Positions 42,473-51,773 of a DNA stretch of 64,000 nucleotides are shown here, piece after piece. A program made the position numbers and the translations under genes. The stretch is from NCBI RefSeq assembly GCF_004152865.1, contig NZ_SEOO01000010.1, positions 47,971 to 111,970 of the forward strand. The letters are read 5' to 3'. The stretch comes from Sphingobium cupriresistens. GTDB lineage: Bacteria > Pseudomonadota > Alphaproteobacteria > Sphingomonadales > Sphingomonadaceae. Within the stretch, counting starts at the first letter, position 1; each line of letters opens with the position of its first letter. The notes beneath the pieces are model-generated. The model was not told where the DNA came from. It searched no databases and saw only the letters and a program-made list of their open reading frames with translations.

Positions 42473-43761
42473 CATGCGCCGGGCGCTGGCGACCGGCGGA
42501 TGGCGCGCGACGCCATCAGCAGCATCAGGCCACCGGCGAAGGTGAACAGCATGGCGGTGCCGATGCCCCAGGCGACGCCTTCATTGCCGCCGACATAATC
42601 GCTGACCGCGCCGATCAGATAGGTGCCAGCGCCCACGCCGATCAGGTTGGCGCCCAGTTGCACCACAGACACGGCCAGCCCGCGCAGGCGCGGCCCGGCA
42701 ATCGTGACGATGACGGCATAGATGGGACCATTATAGGAGGCGCTGAGGAAGCCGCAGGCCATCATCAGGACCAGCATGGGTTGCAAGTCCTGGACCAGCA
42801 TGGTGGCGATGCCGGTGACGGCGGTCAGCAGCGGGATGAACGCGCCGAACAGGGCGGTGCGCGCCGGATCGAACCCGCCGCGCCGCCGGTTGATTGCGTC
42901 GATCACCCAACCCGCGAGGAACCCGCCCAGCGACCCCAGCCCGCCATAGGCGATGGCGATCAGTGTGCCTGCCCGCGCGATCGGCATGTCATGGACCCGG
43001 ATGAGGAAGGTGGTGAGCCATGTGCTCATGCCGTAAATGCCCGCCGCGATCAGGACGATCGCGCCGATGCAGTAGAGCAGACCCGGCCGCGCGGCGAGCA
43101 GGCCGATGCGCTGCATCAGGCCGGCGGGATCGTCGCGTTGCGCCGGGGCGGGCGCATCGAGCGCGCCGCGCCTGGGTTCGCGCACGGTCAGCAGCAGGAT
43201 GGGCGCCAGCAGCAGTCCCGGCACGCCCGCCGCGACGAAGGCCCAGCGCCAGCCGACGTTCTGGACGATCGCCCCGCCCACGACGAAGGCGATGGCCAGG
43301 CCGATGCCCGAACTCAGATACCAGATGCCGATGGCGGTGGCGCGCCGGTCTTCCCCGAAATAGTCGCTGAGCAGCGACATGCCGGTGGGCGACCCGCCCG
43401 CTTCTGCGGTGCCGACGGCGGCGCGGCCGATGACCAGCGTCCAGAAGCCGGTCGCCAGCCCGCACAGCGCGGTCGCCCCGCTCCACAACGTCAGCGCCGC
43501 GGCCATCAGGTTGCGCCGGTTCCACCTGTCCACGGCCATGCCGAAGGGCAAAGCGGCAAGCGCGAAGAAGATGCCATAGGCAAAGCCCGCCAGGATACCC
43601 AATTGCCCGTCGGTCAGCGCAAATTCACGCCCGACCGGCGCCAGCACCAGCCCGATGATGGCGCGGTCGATGCCATGGCAGGTTTGCGCCAGGGTCAATA
43701 TGCCCAGCACATACCAGGGATAGCGGCCCATGGCGGTCGGCTTTTCCATCCGCGCCTTCAT
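42472..43761 (-). CDS. Major facilitator superfamily transporter
   Basis: About 429 residues from ATG 43761; ATG 43749 is an alternative. Twelve helices are evident. WYVLGILTLAQTCHGIDRAIIGLVL is helix 1, AVDRWNRRNLMAAALTLWSGATAL the loop 2-3 motif, and GRAAVGTAEAGGSPTGMSLLSDYF the helix 4-5 signature. It has the same subfamily look as the MFS at 39707, yet the two are clearly distinct. It is divergent from the AraC gene at 43990 with a regulon-like palindrome between. Confidence 0.9.
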   Translation of the reverse strand: MKARMEKPTAMGRYPWYVLGILTLAQTCHGIDRAIIGLVLAPVGREFALTDGQLGILAGFAYGIFFALAALPFGMAVDRWNRRNLMAAALTLWSGATALCGLATGFWTLVIGRAAVGTAEAGGSPTGMSLLSDYFGEDRRATAIGIWYLSSGIGLAIAFVVGGAIVQNVGWRWAFVAAGVPGLLLAPILLLTVREPRRGALDAPAPAQRDDPAGLMQRIGLLAARPGLLYCIGAIVLIAAGIYGMSTWLTTFLIRVHDMPIARAGTLIAIAYGGLGSLGGFLAGWVIDAINRRRGGFDPARTALFGAFIPLLTAVTGIATMLVQDLQPMLVLMMACGFLSASYNGPIYAVIVTIAGPRLRGLAVSVVQLGANLIGVGAGTYLIGAVSDYVGGNEGVAWGIGTAMLFTFAGGLMLLMASRAIRRSPAPGA

Positions 43762-43910
43762 GCCGCGCACCGTCGTTGGATAGGGGGGATGTGCATGGCG
43801 GGCCTCTCCGTCTTTTTTGAATGGTGCAGCCTAACTGGCTGGCGGGTGCACGCCACCGGGGGCTGTGCCGTCGATGGGCCAGATCATGTCGCATATGGGC
43901 CATGGTCCTA

Positions 43911-43926
43911 CCTACCCGAAGATAGA
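43911..43926. promoter_or_regulatory. Candidate regulon palindrome (site H)
   Basis: CCTACC-CGAA-GATAGA, four of five inner pairs match. It lies between the divergent MFS (43761) and AraC (43990) genes. Confidence 0.45.
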
Positions 43927-43989
43927 GGCCGAGCAGCGATGATCGGCTAGTGAAGGGGAAAGACAGAATAGAAACGGACGGAGGAAACC

Positions 43990-44868
43990 ATGTTTCGACC
44001 GGAGAGCGACTGGACCGACCAGCAAAGGTTCGGCGTCAACAACTTCTATATCGAGGCGATGGCGACGATGGGTGACGCACGGGTGGACGTGCGCCACTTC
44101 AACTGGGTCTTGCCGTGCACCGGCGTGTTCAGCCCGGAAAAACATTATCTCGACTATTCGCTCGACAGCCAGCCGCGCCGCAGCATCGTCAGCATGGGCG
44201 GGCCGAACCGGCGCGCGGCGGCGGGCGACATCCTCTATATGCCGCCGCACCGCCAATATGTCGGCGAACCCGCCTTGCAGGAACGACATCTGGTCTGCGT
44301 CGCGCTGGGCGACATGTTTCTGGAGGAATTGTTCGAGGGCCGGCGCCCGCTTCAGGGGCTGGACCCGTGCGCGGATGTGCAGAATATCGCGATGCGCCGG
44401 ATGTTCGAGGGGCTGGCGGCGGAACTGCGTTCGCCCGGCTTTGCCAGCCAGACGCTGATCGAATCCATGATGATGGGTCTGGCGGTCGAACTGGTGCGGC
44501 ATATGGGACCGCAGGATCTGGGCGGCGGCGCGTCGCGGTGCGGGCGGCAGGTGCGCCATATCGTCGATTATGTGATGGACAATCTGTCCGGTCCGCTGGG
44601 CGTGGCCGACATCGCGCGCGGATGCAATATGAGCGTGCGCCATGTCGCGCGCGTGTTCAAGGACGGCACCGGCGTCAGCCTGGGCGAATTCGTCGCGCGC
44701 AGCCGCATCGCGCTGGCCAAGGAATTGCTGCGCGGCGACAGCAGCCGGATCAAGGAAGTCAGCTGGCGCTGCGGTTTCAGCAGCACGTCCGCCTTTTCCG
44801 CCGCATTTCGCGCGGCGACCGGCCAGACGCCCAAAGATTATCGCTGCCAGCCCACGCAGGTGCACTGA
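43990..44868 (+). CDS. AraC-family transcriptional regulator
   Basis: 292 residues behind GGAGGAAACC. The N-terminal sensor has cupin-like GDILYMPPHRQYVGEP. The C-terminal HTH pair is VADIARGCNMSVRHVARVFKDGTG and KEVSWRCGFSSTSAFSAAFRAATGQTPKDYR. It is a close structural relative of the AraC at 32044, with the same AFSAAFR(K/A)ATG ending. It directly precedes the TonB receptor at 45020, which it may activate, and it is divergent from the MFS gene. Confidence 0.89.
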   Translation: MFRPESDWTDQQRFGVNNFYIEAMATMGDARVDVRHFNWVLPCTGVFSPEKHYLDYSLDSQPRRSIVSMGGPNRRAAAGDILYMPPHRQYVGEPALQERHLVCVALGDMFLEELFEGRRPLQGLDPCADVQNIAMRRMFEGLAAELRSPGFASQTLIESMMMGLAVELVRHMGPQDLGGGASRCGRQVRHIVDYVMDNLSGPLGVADIARGCNMSVRHVARVFKDGTGVSLGEFVARSRIALAKELLRGDSSRIKEVSWRCGFSSTSAFSAAFRAATGQTPKDYRCQPTQVH

Positions 44869-45019
44869 CAGGCAAAATATCGGACGGCGGCCAAAATCTG
44901 TCGCCGCACAGTCAATCAGGATGCGGTCCCTGTCAGGCCAAACCGCACCCCGTTAAACCGCTGCTCGCAACACCAGACTGCACAAGCATCGCTCGACAAA
45001 AAATAATCAGGGAGGATTT

Positions 45020-47413
45020 ATGAAGAAATCTGTCACTTTGGGAACTGTCGCCACCGGCGCGCTGATCGCCGCACTGGCGCAGCCCGCGCTGGCGCAGGCG
45101 CCGCAGACCGGCGCCGTCAGCGGCATCCAGGACATCGTCGTCACCGCGCGCCGGACCGAGGAAAGCCTTCAGACCACGCCGATCGCGGTCACGGCGCTCA
45201 ACCCCGAAGCGCTGACCACCGCAAAAGTCGAGACGGTCGTCGATCTTCAGCGCACCGCGCCGGGCCTGGTTATCGGCCGCGGTTCTGCAGGCGGCGACGG
45301 CATCGTGTTCGTCGCCATTCGCGGTCAGGGCAACCTCCAGCCGATTTTGGCCAATGATCCGGCAGTCGCCACCTATATCGACGGCATCTATATTCCCCGT
45401 CCGTCGACTGGCATGACCGATCTTCAGGATATTCAGCGACTGGAAGTGCTGCGCGGGCCGCAGGGCACATTGTTCGGCCGCAACACGACCGGCGGCGCGA
45501 TCAACATCATCACCAGCGATCCCGACGATCAGCTGAGCGGCATGTTCAAGGCCGAATATGGCAATTACAACAATCTGGGCGTGTCGGCGAGCGTCAACGT
45601 GCCCTTGGCGCAGGATCTGGCGATCCGCGTGAGCGGCGCGATCAACGACCGCGAAGGCTATGGCACCAACCCGCTCAACAACCGCGATTTTTCGGACAAC
45701 AAATCGAAATTCCTGCGCGGCAAGCTGAAATATGACGGCAATGGCTGGGATGTGACGCTGTCGGCCGACTGGAATCGCCAGACCAACCAGGGTCAGCAGA
45801 CGGCGCTGTGGACTTTCAACCCCGCGATCGTTCCGGCGCCGTTCCAGCCCGGCCTGACCGCCGGGCTGCTCAAGAAGGCGAACTGGTGGGACAATACCGC
45901 GACCGGCACGTCGATCGCGGCGGGGATCGGCGCGCTGACCCCCGAAGCGCAGGCGCTTTACGGAGTGCAGCCGTTCAACACGCTGGAAGTCTATGGCTTT
46001 TCCGGGACGATCAATGTCGAACTGGGTGGGCTGAACCTCAAATCCATCACCGGCTATCGCCATTCGATGAATTATGGCCTGAGCGATACCGACGGCACGG
46101 CCGTGCCGCTGCTGGGCACCTTCGCCGGTTCGGGTTCCTATTATGTGTCGCAGGAATTGCAGATTTCCGGCAATATCACCGACAGCCTTAGCTTCATCAC
46201 CGGCGCCTATGCGGGCAAGGAAAGCGGCTATGAGTTCAGCCGGTCGCAGATTTTCGGCGGTCTGATCCGCGATTCCAACGCGGACGTCACCAACAAGACG
46301 TTCGGCCTGTTCGCCCAGGCCTATTATGAGCTGACACCGACGCTGCGTGCGGTCGGCGGTTTCCGTTATACCTGGGACACGCGCGACAGCGTGCTGCACA
46401 ATGCGCAGGTTCTGGGTCGCCCCTATGATGTCCCGGTCGCGGGCACGCCCACCGGCATCAATTGCACCGTGACGCCGTCTGAGCCAGTGACCGCCACGAC
46501 CTGTAACCAGGTGCAGAACGCCAAGTTCAACTATCCCGCCTGGAATCTGGGCATCGACTGGCAGGCGGCGGACAATATTTTCCTCTATGCCGCCACCCGT
46601 GGTGCGGCCAAGGCGGGCGGATGGAATTTGCGCGCCGGCGGCCTGCCCGCCTTCGCCCCGGAAAAGGTCAAGGACGTGGAAGCCGGTTTGAAAATCGACC
46701 TGTTCGACCGGCGGGTGCGGTTCAATACCGCCATCTTCCATACGTGGAAGGACGACAATCAGGCGATCGTCAACAGTTTCGTCCCTGGCATCGGCGTGAC
46801 CCAATATATCCAGAATAACGGCAAGGTCCGAATCTGGGGCATCGAAAACGAACTGACCGTCGTGCCATGGGAAGGCATGACGCTGAGCGTCAATGGCAGC
46901 TTGCAGGACGGCAAATATGTCAAGGGGACATTCAGCGAGACTCAGGTCATTGCGGGCAGCGGCTGCACCAATCCCGAAGGCGTGGTCAATGGCTGCGTCG
47001 TCGATCTGAGCGGCCTGCCGTTGCTCCAGACGCCCAAGAAGCAGCTGAACATCAGCGCGACGCAGAAAATCCCGCTGGGCGGCGGCACGCTGGCCGTGAC
47101 GGGTGCCTATGCCTATATCGGCGCACAGCATTTCGACGCGGTGAAGGCGGCGGATCAGGCGTCGGCGGCGACCAAGGCGGCCTATGATGTCGAAAACCGG
47201 TTGGGTCGGGTGCCAGGCTACGGCATCTTCAATGGCCGTATCGCCTTCCAGCTGGAAAATCCCAATGTCGAAATCGCGGTTTATGGCCGCAATATCGGCG
47301 ACAAGAAATATCTGCTGCGCCGCTTCCCCGATCTCTATCGGACGCTGGGCATCGCGGCCGCCTATGTCGGGCAGCCGGGCACCTATGGCGTGGAAACGAC
47401 GTTCAGATTCTGA
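45020..47413 (+). CDS. TonB-dependent outer-membrane receptor
   Basis: 797 residues from ATG 45020 behind AGGGAGGATTT. The signal peptide runs to about residue 27 (GALIAALAQPALAQA). The plug begins IQDIVVTARRTEESLQ. RLEVLRGPQGTLFGRNTTGGAINI is the typical plug motif, and the barrel ends VETTFRF. It is of the same general class as the receptor at 17266 but with different loops, so a second ligand or a later pathway intermediate is plausible. The 151 bp upstream (44869-45019) contain no gene. Confidence 0.95.
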   Translation: MKKSVTLGTVATGALIAALAQPALAQAPQTGAVSGIQDIVVTARRTEESLQTTPIAVTALNPEALTTAKVETVVDLQRTAPGLVIGRGSAGGDGIVFVAIRGQGNLQPILANDPAVATYIDGIYIPRPSTGMTDLQDIQRLEVLRGPQGTLFGRNTTGGAINIITSDPDDQLSGMFKAEYGNYNNLGVSASVNVPLAQDLAIRVSGAINDREGYGTNPLNNRDFSDNKSKFLRGKLKYDGNGWDVTLSADWNRQTNQGQQTALWTFNPAIVPAPFQPGLTAGLLKKANWWDNTATGTSIAAGIGALTPEAQALYGVQPFNTLEVYGFSGTINVELGGLNLKSITGYRHSMNYGLSDTDGTAVPLLGTFAGSGSYYVSQELQISGNITDSLSFITGAYAGKESGYEFSRSQIFGGLIRDSNADVTNKTFGLFAQAYYELTPTLRAVGGFRYTWDTRDSVLHNAQVLGRPYDVPVAGTPTGINCTVTPSEPVTATTCNQVQNAKFNYPAWNLGIDWQAADNIFLYAATRGAAKAGGWNLRAGGLPAFAPEKVKDVEAGLKIDLFDRRVRFNTAIFHTWKDDNQAIVNSFVPGIGVTQYIQNNGKVRIWGIENELTVVPWEGMTLSVNGSLQDGKYVKGTFSETQVIAGSGCTNPEGVVNGCVVDLSGLPLLQTPKKQLNISATQKIPLGGGTLAVTGAYAYIGAQHFDAVKAADQASAATKAAYDVENRLGRVPGYGIFNGRIAFQLENPNVEIAVYGRNIGDKKYLLRRFPDLYRTLGIAAAYVGQPGTYGVETTFRF

Positions 47414-47446
47414 TCGGCCACGGCTGATCGGATAAAAGGGGGCTAT

Positions 47447-47478
47447 GGGAGAAGGCTTTGACGCAATCGCCTTCTCCC
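47447..47478. terminator. Hairpin between TonB receptor and SDR genes
   Basis: GGGAGAAGGC (47447-47456) pairs perfectly with GCCTTCTCCC (47469-47478) around a 12-base loop. No T tract follows, so partial termination or mRNA processing is more likely than full stop. Confidence 0.5.
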
Positions 47479-47507
47479 GGACGCTCGCACACGGAGATTG
47501 TCGGTAT

Positions 47508-48308
47508 ATGAAGCGGTTGGAAAACAGGGTCGCGATCGTAACGGGCGGGGGCGGCGGCATCGGCGCGGCGGTGGCCATGCGGATGGTCGCGGAAGGCGCG
47601 CGCGTGGTGATCGCCGACCTGTTCGAGGATGCCGCTACCCGCGCCGCGCAGCCGCTGGGCGACAAGGCGCTGGCGGTGCAGTTCGACGCCGCCGACCCGG
47701 CGTCGGTCAAGGCGATGGTGGACCGTTGCGTCGATCATTTCGGGCGGCTGGACATATTGCACAATAATGCGGCGATGACCGACCCGGCCAAAAGCCCGCA
47801 GGACACCACCGCCGTCGACATTCCCATCGGCATCTGGCGCGAAATATTGGACGTCAACCTGACCGGCTATCTGCTGGGGTGCAAATATGCGATTCCCCAT
47901 ATGGTTGCGGGCGGTGGCGGATCGATCATCAACACCGCGTCCAATTCGGGCACGGCGGGCGACCTGGCGCGCATCGCCTATGGATCGTCCAAGGCCGCGA
48001 TCATCGGCCTGACCAAATATGTCGCCACCCAGCATGGACGGCAGAATATCCGGTGCAACAGCATTGCGCCGGGCGTGGTGTTGACCCCGGCGCTGGAAAA
48101 GACGGTGCCGGGCCTGAAGGACATCATCAAGCGGCACATATTGACGCCCGAATTCGGCACGCCGGAAGATATAGCCGCGCTGGTCGCTTTCCTGGCGTCG
48201 GACGAAGCGCGCTACATCACGGGAGAGAATATCTCGATTTCCGGCGGCGGGCTGGTGCATCAGCCCCATTATGCCGACCTGCTGGCTTTCATGCAGGCGG
48301 CGGACTGA
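47508..48308 (+). CDS. Short-chain dehydrogenase/reductase
   Basis: 266 residues from ATG 47508 (MKRLENRVAIVTGGGGGIG) with GGAG at 47492-47495. TGGGGGIG is the nucleotide loop, IADLF suggests NAD preference (acidic residue at the end of strand 2), HNNAA is the central motif, and IAYGSSKAA carries Tyr/Lys. It ends ITGENISISGGG. It resembles the SDR at 22053 in its C-terminal LVHQPHYAD/HSAVYADMM-type tail. It follows the TonB receptor in the same direction. Confidence 0.9.
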   Translation: MKRLENRVAIVTGGGGGIGAAVAMRMVAEGARVVIADLFEDAATRAAQPLGDKALAVQFDAADPASVKAMVDRCVDHFGRLDILHNNAAMTDPAKSPQDTTAVDIPIGIWREILDVNLTGYLLGCKYAIPHMVAGGGGSIINTASNSGTAGDLARIAYGSSKAAIIGLTKYVATQHGRQNIRCNSIAPGVVLTPALEKTVPGLKDIIKRHILTPEFGTPEDIAALVAFLASDEARYITGENISISGGGLVHQPHYADLLAFMQAAD

Positions 48309-48331
48309 CCATGGCCGCCGCCTGCCGATCC

Positions 48332-48697
48332 CTAATGCGCGGTCCGGTGGAAATAGCGGATGGTCAGCCGCCCGCCATCGACCTTGTAGGTTTCCAGGCT
48401 CGGCAGGGTGACGATGCCGTCCGGCGTCTGGAGCCGGTTGAGCACATAGGCCGCGCCTTCCGACCCGTTGACGATCACCTCGACCGGATCGGTCGTGCAC
48501 TGGCCGCCATATTGCGTCCACATATCGGTCATGGCGGCCGGTCCGTCCACCGCGGGGGTGCCGACATATTCTATGGTGAAGCCGTCCGGTCCGAGCGCTG
48601 CGAACAGCCGGTCCAGTTCGTCCCGCTTGCCCTCGTTCCACAATCGGTAATTGTCGCGGATCGCCTGTTCCAGATCCAGCGTCGCTGCCTCGTTCAT
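48332..48697 (-). CDS. SnoaL-like / NTF2-fold protein
   Basis: 121 residues from ATG 48697, with AGGAGG eight bases upstream; ATG 48703 is too close to it. LEQAIRDNYRLWNEGKRDELDRLFAALGPDGFTIEYVGTPAVDG is the NTF2-like opening, and VDGGRLTIRYFHRTAH the closing strand. It belongs to the small polyketide-cyclase/isomerase-like group. It is divergent from the P450 gene, with site I between, so both may respond to the same signal. Confidence 0.86.
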   Translation of the reverse strand: MNEAATLDLEQAIRDNYRLWNEGKRDELDRLFAALGPDGFTIEYVGTPAVDGPAAMTDMWTQYGGQCTTDPVEVIVNGSEGAAYVLNRLQTPDGIVTLPSLETYKVDGGRLTIRYFHRTAH

Positions 48698-48766
48698 GTC
48701 CATCGCCTCCTGTCGTCGCGGTCCATCCGCGTCGCGGCCAGATTGGGGCAGGCGGCATGTGCCGCA

Positions 48767-48782
48767 CCTGTCTTTGGCAAGG
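48767..48782. promoter_or_regulatory. Candidate regulon palindrome (site I)
   Basis: CCTGTC-TTTG-GCAAGG, 35 bp before the P450 start and near-identical to site F at 31951. It lies between the divergent SnoaL-like gene and the P450-cofEDC run. Confidence 0.5.
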
Positions 48783-48816
48783 ACATTTTTCATCCCGTTC
48801 CCGTTCGGAGATTTAT

Positions 48817-50037
48817 ATGACCGCACTCGCACAAAAGCCCCTGCCGGACCATGTGCCCGCGCATCTGGCGATGGCCCTGCCGCTGTTCGCGCGCAAGGTG
48901 ACCTACGACAATCCGCAGGACGTGCTGATCCCGCAAATGCACGCGGAATTGCCGCCGATCACCTATGTCACCAATATCTTTCCCGGCGACCAGCCCGGAT
49001 GGCTGCTGAAAAATGCCGACGACGTGCAGGCGATGCTGCGCGACGCGGATAATTTCACCAAGAACGGCATGGGCAAATGGGCGCAGAATATCGGTGAAAA
49101 CTGGCTGGTGATCCCGACCGAGGCCGATCCGCCGGTCCATACCGGCTATCGCAAGGCGCTCAATAGCCATTTCGCTCCGCAAAAGATGTTCGCCATGAAG
49201 GAACAGGTGCGTGAACGCGCCCGCGCCTTGATCGAGGAATTCAAGGACAAGGGCGAATGCGATTTCATCGCCGATTTTTCCGAGAAATTCCCGATCTTCA
49301 TCGTGCTGGACCTGCTGGGCCTGCCGCAGGAGCGGATGGCAGAATTCCTGAAATGGGAAAAGGAACTGCTCCACAGCAATGACTGGGAAGTGCGCGGCAA
49401 TGCCGTGCGCAGCGTCAAAAATTACCTGATGGAGGAAATCGAGGCGCGCCGGGTCGCGCCGCGCGACGATTATATCAGCAAGATCTTGACGTTCGAGGTG
49501 GACGGCCGCCTGTGGAACGACGACGAGGTGCTGGGCCATTGCTTCAACCTCTATATCGGCGGGCTGGACACGGTCACGTCGCTGCTGGGCAATATCTTCA
49601 ACTATCTGGCCGCAAACCCCGACAAGCAGGATGAATTGCGCGCCAACCCGTCGCTGATCGTGCTGGCTGTGGAGGAGTTTCTGCGCGCCTTCGCGCCGGT
49701 CACGGCGTTCCGCATCGCCACCAAGGTGATCGAAATTCACGGGCAGACGATCATGCCAGGCGATTATGTCGCCTTCTGTTCGCCGGTCATCGGCCGCGAC
49801 CCGGCCTATTATGAAGATCCGCAGGCGATCCGGTTCGACCGCAAGGCGCCGCATATGTCATTGGGCAGCGGCATTCACAAATGCCTGGGGATGCATCTGG
49901 CGCGACTGGAATTGCAGATCGCGGTAGAGGAATTTGTCGGCATGTTGCCGCAATTCCGGGTCAAGGACGGGTTCAAGGTGCCCTATTTCGTCGGCAACAT
50001 CCTGCACGTCCCCGACCTGCACCTGCAATGGGGGTGA
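48817..50037 (+). CDS. Cytochrome P450
   Basis: 406 residues from ATG 48817 behind CGGAG. The I-helix oxygen-activation region is LYIGGLDTVTSLLGN. The K-helix E-x-x-R is in EEFLRAFAP, and the heme loop is LGSGIHKCLGMHLAR with the axial Cys. It is a soluble class I bacterial P450 needing a ferredoxin (candidate at 30212) and a reductase, which is not in this window. It likely hydroxylates a hydrophobic substrate. It lies 75 bp before cofE in the same direction, an unusual coupling of a P450 with F420 genes. Confidence 0.94.
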   Translation: MTALAQKPLPDHVPAHLAMALPLFARKVTYDNPQDVLIPQMHAELPPITYVTNIFPGDQPGWLLKNADDVQAMLRDADNFTKNGMGKWAQNIGENWLVIPTEADPPVHTGYRKALNSHFAPQKMFAMKEQVRERARALIEEFKDKGECDFIADFSEKFPIFIVLDLLGLPQERMAEFLKWEKELLHSNDWEVRGNAVRSVKNYLMEEIEARRVAPRDDYISKILTFEVDGRLWNDDEVLGHCFNLYIGGLDTVTSLLGNIFNYLAANPDKQDELRANPSLIVLAVEEFLRAFAPVTAFRIATKVIEIHGQTIMPGDYVAFCSPVIGRDPAYYEDPQAIRFDRKAPHMSLGSGIHKCLGMHLARLELQIAVEEFVGMLPQFRVKDGFKVPYFVGNILHVPDLHLQWG

Positions 50038-50112
50038 GTCCCGTCATCGTCGAGGTTGACGAAGAGGCCGTGGCGTCGCACGAGAAGGCGTGACGCCGAA
50101 GGATAGCCGCGC

Positions 50113-50850
50113 ATGATAGAAATCACCCCCTTGACGGGGATTGGAGAGGTTCGTCCGGGCGATGATCTGGCGGCTTTGCTGTTGGCCGCGATGCAGCGGT
50201 GCGGCATGGAGCGCCATCATGACGATGTGCTGGTCGTCACGCAGAAGATCGTTTCGAAGGCGCAGGGGCGTTTCGTCGTTCTGGATGACGTCGTGCCGGG
50301 GCAAGAGGCGCAGCGGCTGGCGGCGATCACCCGCAAGGATGCGCGACTGGTCCAGCTGGTGCTGGACGAATCCACGGCTATCTTGCGGGCCGTGCCACAT
50401 GTTCTGATCGCCCGCCACCGGTTGGGCCATGTCATGGCGAACGCAGGCATCGACCGGTCCAATATCGGCGCAGGGAACGGCGATCGCGCGCTGCTCCTGC
50501 CGGTCGACCCGGATGGAACGGCGGCCCTGTTGCACCGGCAACTGGACATGCCGGTGGTCATATCGGACAGTTTTGGCCGACCATGGCGCATGGGTGTGGT
50601 CGCGGTCGCCATCGGCGCGGCGGGACTGCCCGCGCTCGACGACCGCCGGGGTGAAATGGATCGCGACGGTCGCACGCTGGAAGTCACCCAGATCGCGCTG
50701 GGCGATATTATCGCGACCGCCGCTTGCCTGGCGACGGGCGAGGGGGCGGAGGGTATTCCCGCTGCGGTGATCCGGGGCTATCCGCTGCGGGGCATGGCCC
50801 GACCTGCCGCCGATCTGGTCCGCCCGGTGCACGAGGATCTGTTTGCATGA
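50113..50850 (+). CDS. cofE: Coenzyme F420-0:L-glutamate ligase
   Basis: 245 residues (MIEITPLTGIGEVRPGDDLAALL). VTQKIVSKAQGRFV is the signature GTP/metal segment, and DESTAILRAVPHVLIARHRLGHVMANAGIDRSNIG the core. DSFGRPWRMGVVAVAIGAAG is the C-terminal active-site strand. It adds the gamma-linked glutamate tail to F420-0 using GTP. It is the single-domain archaeal-type length. The C-terminal nitroreductase domain of mycobacterial FbiB, which reduces dehydro-F420-0, is absent. It overlaps cofD by ATGA. Confidence 0.95.
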   Translation: MIEITPLTGIGEVRPGDDLAALLLAAMQRCGMERHHDDVLVVTQKIVSKAQGRFVVLDDVVPGQEAQRLAAITRKDARLVQLVLDESTAILRAVPHVLIARHRLGHVMANAGIDRSNIGAGNGDRALLLPVDPDGTAALLHRQLDMPVVISDSFGRPWRMGVVAVAIGAAGLPALDDRRGEMDRDGRTLEVTQIALGDIIATAACLATGEGAEGIPAAVIRGYPLRGMARPAADLVRPVHEDLFA

Positions 50851-51773
50851 CACAGATCGTGGTTCTGACGGGCGGGGTAGGCGGAGCCAAGCTGGCCTTG
50901 GGCCTGTCCCATATCCTGCCCGACGGCGCCTTGACCGCGATCGTCAATACAGGCGATGATTTTCGTCATCTGGGCCTCCATGTGTCGCCCGACGTTGATA
51001 CTTTGCTCTACACGCTGGCGGGCAAGGCCAATGCGGCGCAGGGTTGGGGGCGGGAAGGGGAAAGCTGGGCTTTCATGGCGGCCGTTCGGGAATTGGACGG
51101 GCCGGACTGGTTCGCGCTGGGCGACGGCGACATGGCGTTGCATGTGTTGCGCACGCATAGGATGGCGCAGGGCGAATCCCTGTCCCAGGTTACGGCCAGC
51201 TTCGCCGTCCGATGGAATATTGCGAGCCGCATCATGCCGATGAGCGACGATCCCGTTGCGACGATGCTGGCCACCGATGACGGCCTGATGGAATTTCAGC
51301 GCTACTTTGTCGAACAGCGGTGCGCGCCGGTCGTCCGCGCCATCCTGTTCGAGGGCGCTGAAAAGGCGAAGCCCGCTCCCGGCGTCGTGGACGCGATCCT
51401 GTCCGCCGACGCGGTGCTCATCGCGCCCTCCAATCCTTTTTTGAGCGTTGACCCCTTGCTGGCGGTGCCGGGCGTGCGTTCGGCGTTGGCGCGGACGTCT
51501 GCGCCGGTCGTCGCCGTCTCCCCGCTGATCAATGGTAAAGCGGTGAAGGGGCCGACGGCGAAACTGATGGGCGAACTGCACATGCCTGTCGATAATGACA
51601 GCATTGCGCAGCATTATGCCGGATTGATCGACGCCATGCTGATCGACAGCGGCGATCCGTGCGATGGGACGGACATCGCCATTGCGCGGTGCGCCACATT
51701 GATGACGACGCTTGCCGATAAAATGCGGGTGGCGCAGGCGGCGTTGGACCTGGCGACCCGGCTGCGCGCCTGA
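50847..51773 (+). CDS. cofD: 2-phospho-L-lactate (or analogue) transferase
   Basis: 308 residues from the overlapping ATG 50847. IVVLTGGVGGAKLALGLSHIL is the CofD/FbiA nucleotide loop, AIVNTGDDFRHLGLHVSPDVDTLLYTLAG the F0-binding block, LGDGDMALHVLRTHRMAQGESLSQVT the metal/phosphate block, and MPMSDDPVATML a further conserved strand. It joins the CofC-activated phospho-acid to F0, yielding F420-0 or dehydro-F420-0. Placed between cofE and cofC in a single transcript. Confidence 0.96.
   Translation: MTQIVVLTGGVGGAKLALGLSHILPDGALTAIVNTGDDFRHLGLHVSPDVDTLLYTLAGKANAAQGWGREGESWAFMAAVRELDGPDWFALGDGDMALHVLRTHRMAQGESLSQVTASFAVRWNIASRIMPMSDDPVATMLATDDGLMEFQRYFVEQRCAPVVRAILFEGAEKAKPAPGVVDAILSADAVLIAPSNPFLSVDPLLAVPGVRSALARTSAPVVAVSPLINGKAVKGPTAKLMGELHMPVDNDSIAQHYAGLIDAMLIDSGDPCDGTDIAIARCATLMTTLADKMRVAQAALDLATRLRA

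Noticed and set aside
44933..47710. A 925-residue open frame antisense to the TonB receptor gene
   Set aside because: It is a GC-rich mirror frame of the receptor gene at 45020-47413, has no recognised domain, and its composition (His/Arg/Gln-rich) is typical of antisense frames.
50092..50107. A further regulon half-site upstream of cofE (GACGCC-GAAG-GATAGC)
   Set aside because: Only the right arm matches; it overlaps the likely ribosome-binding region, so chance or translation function is more likely.
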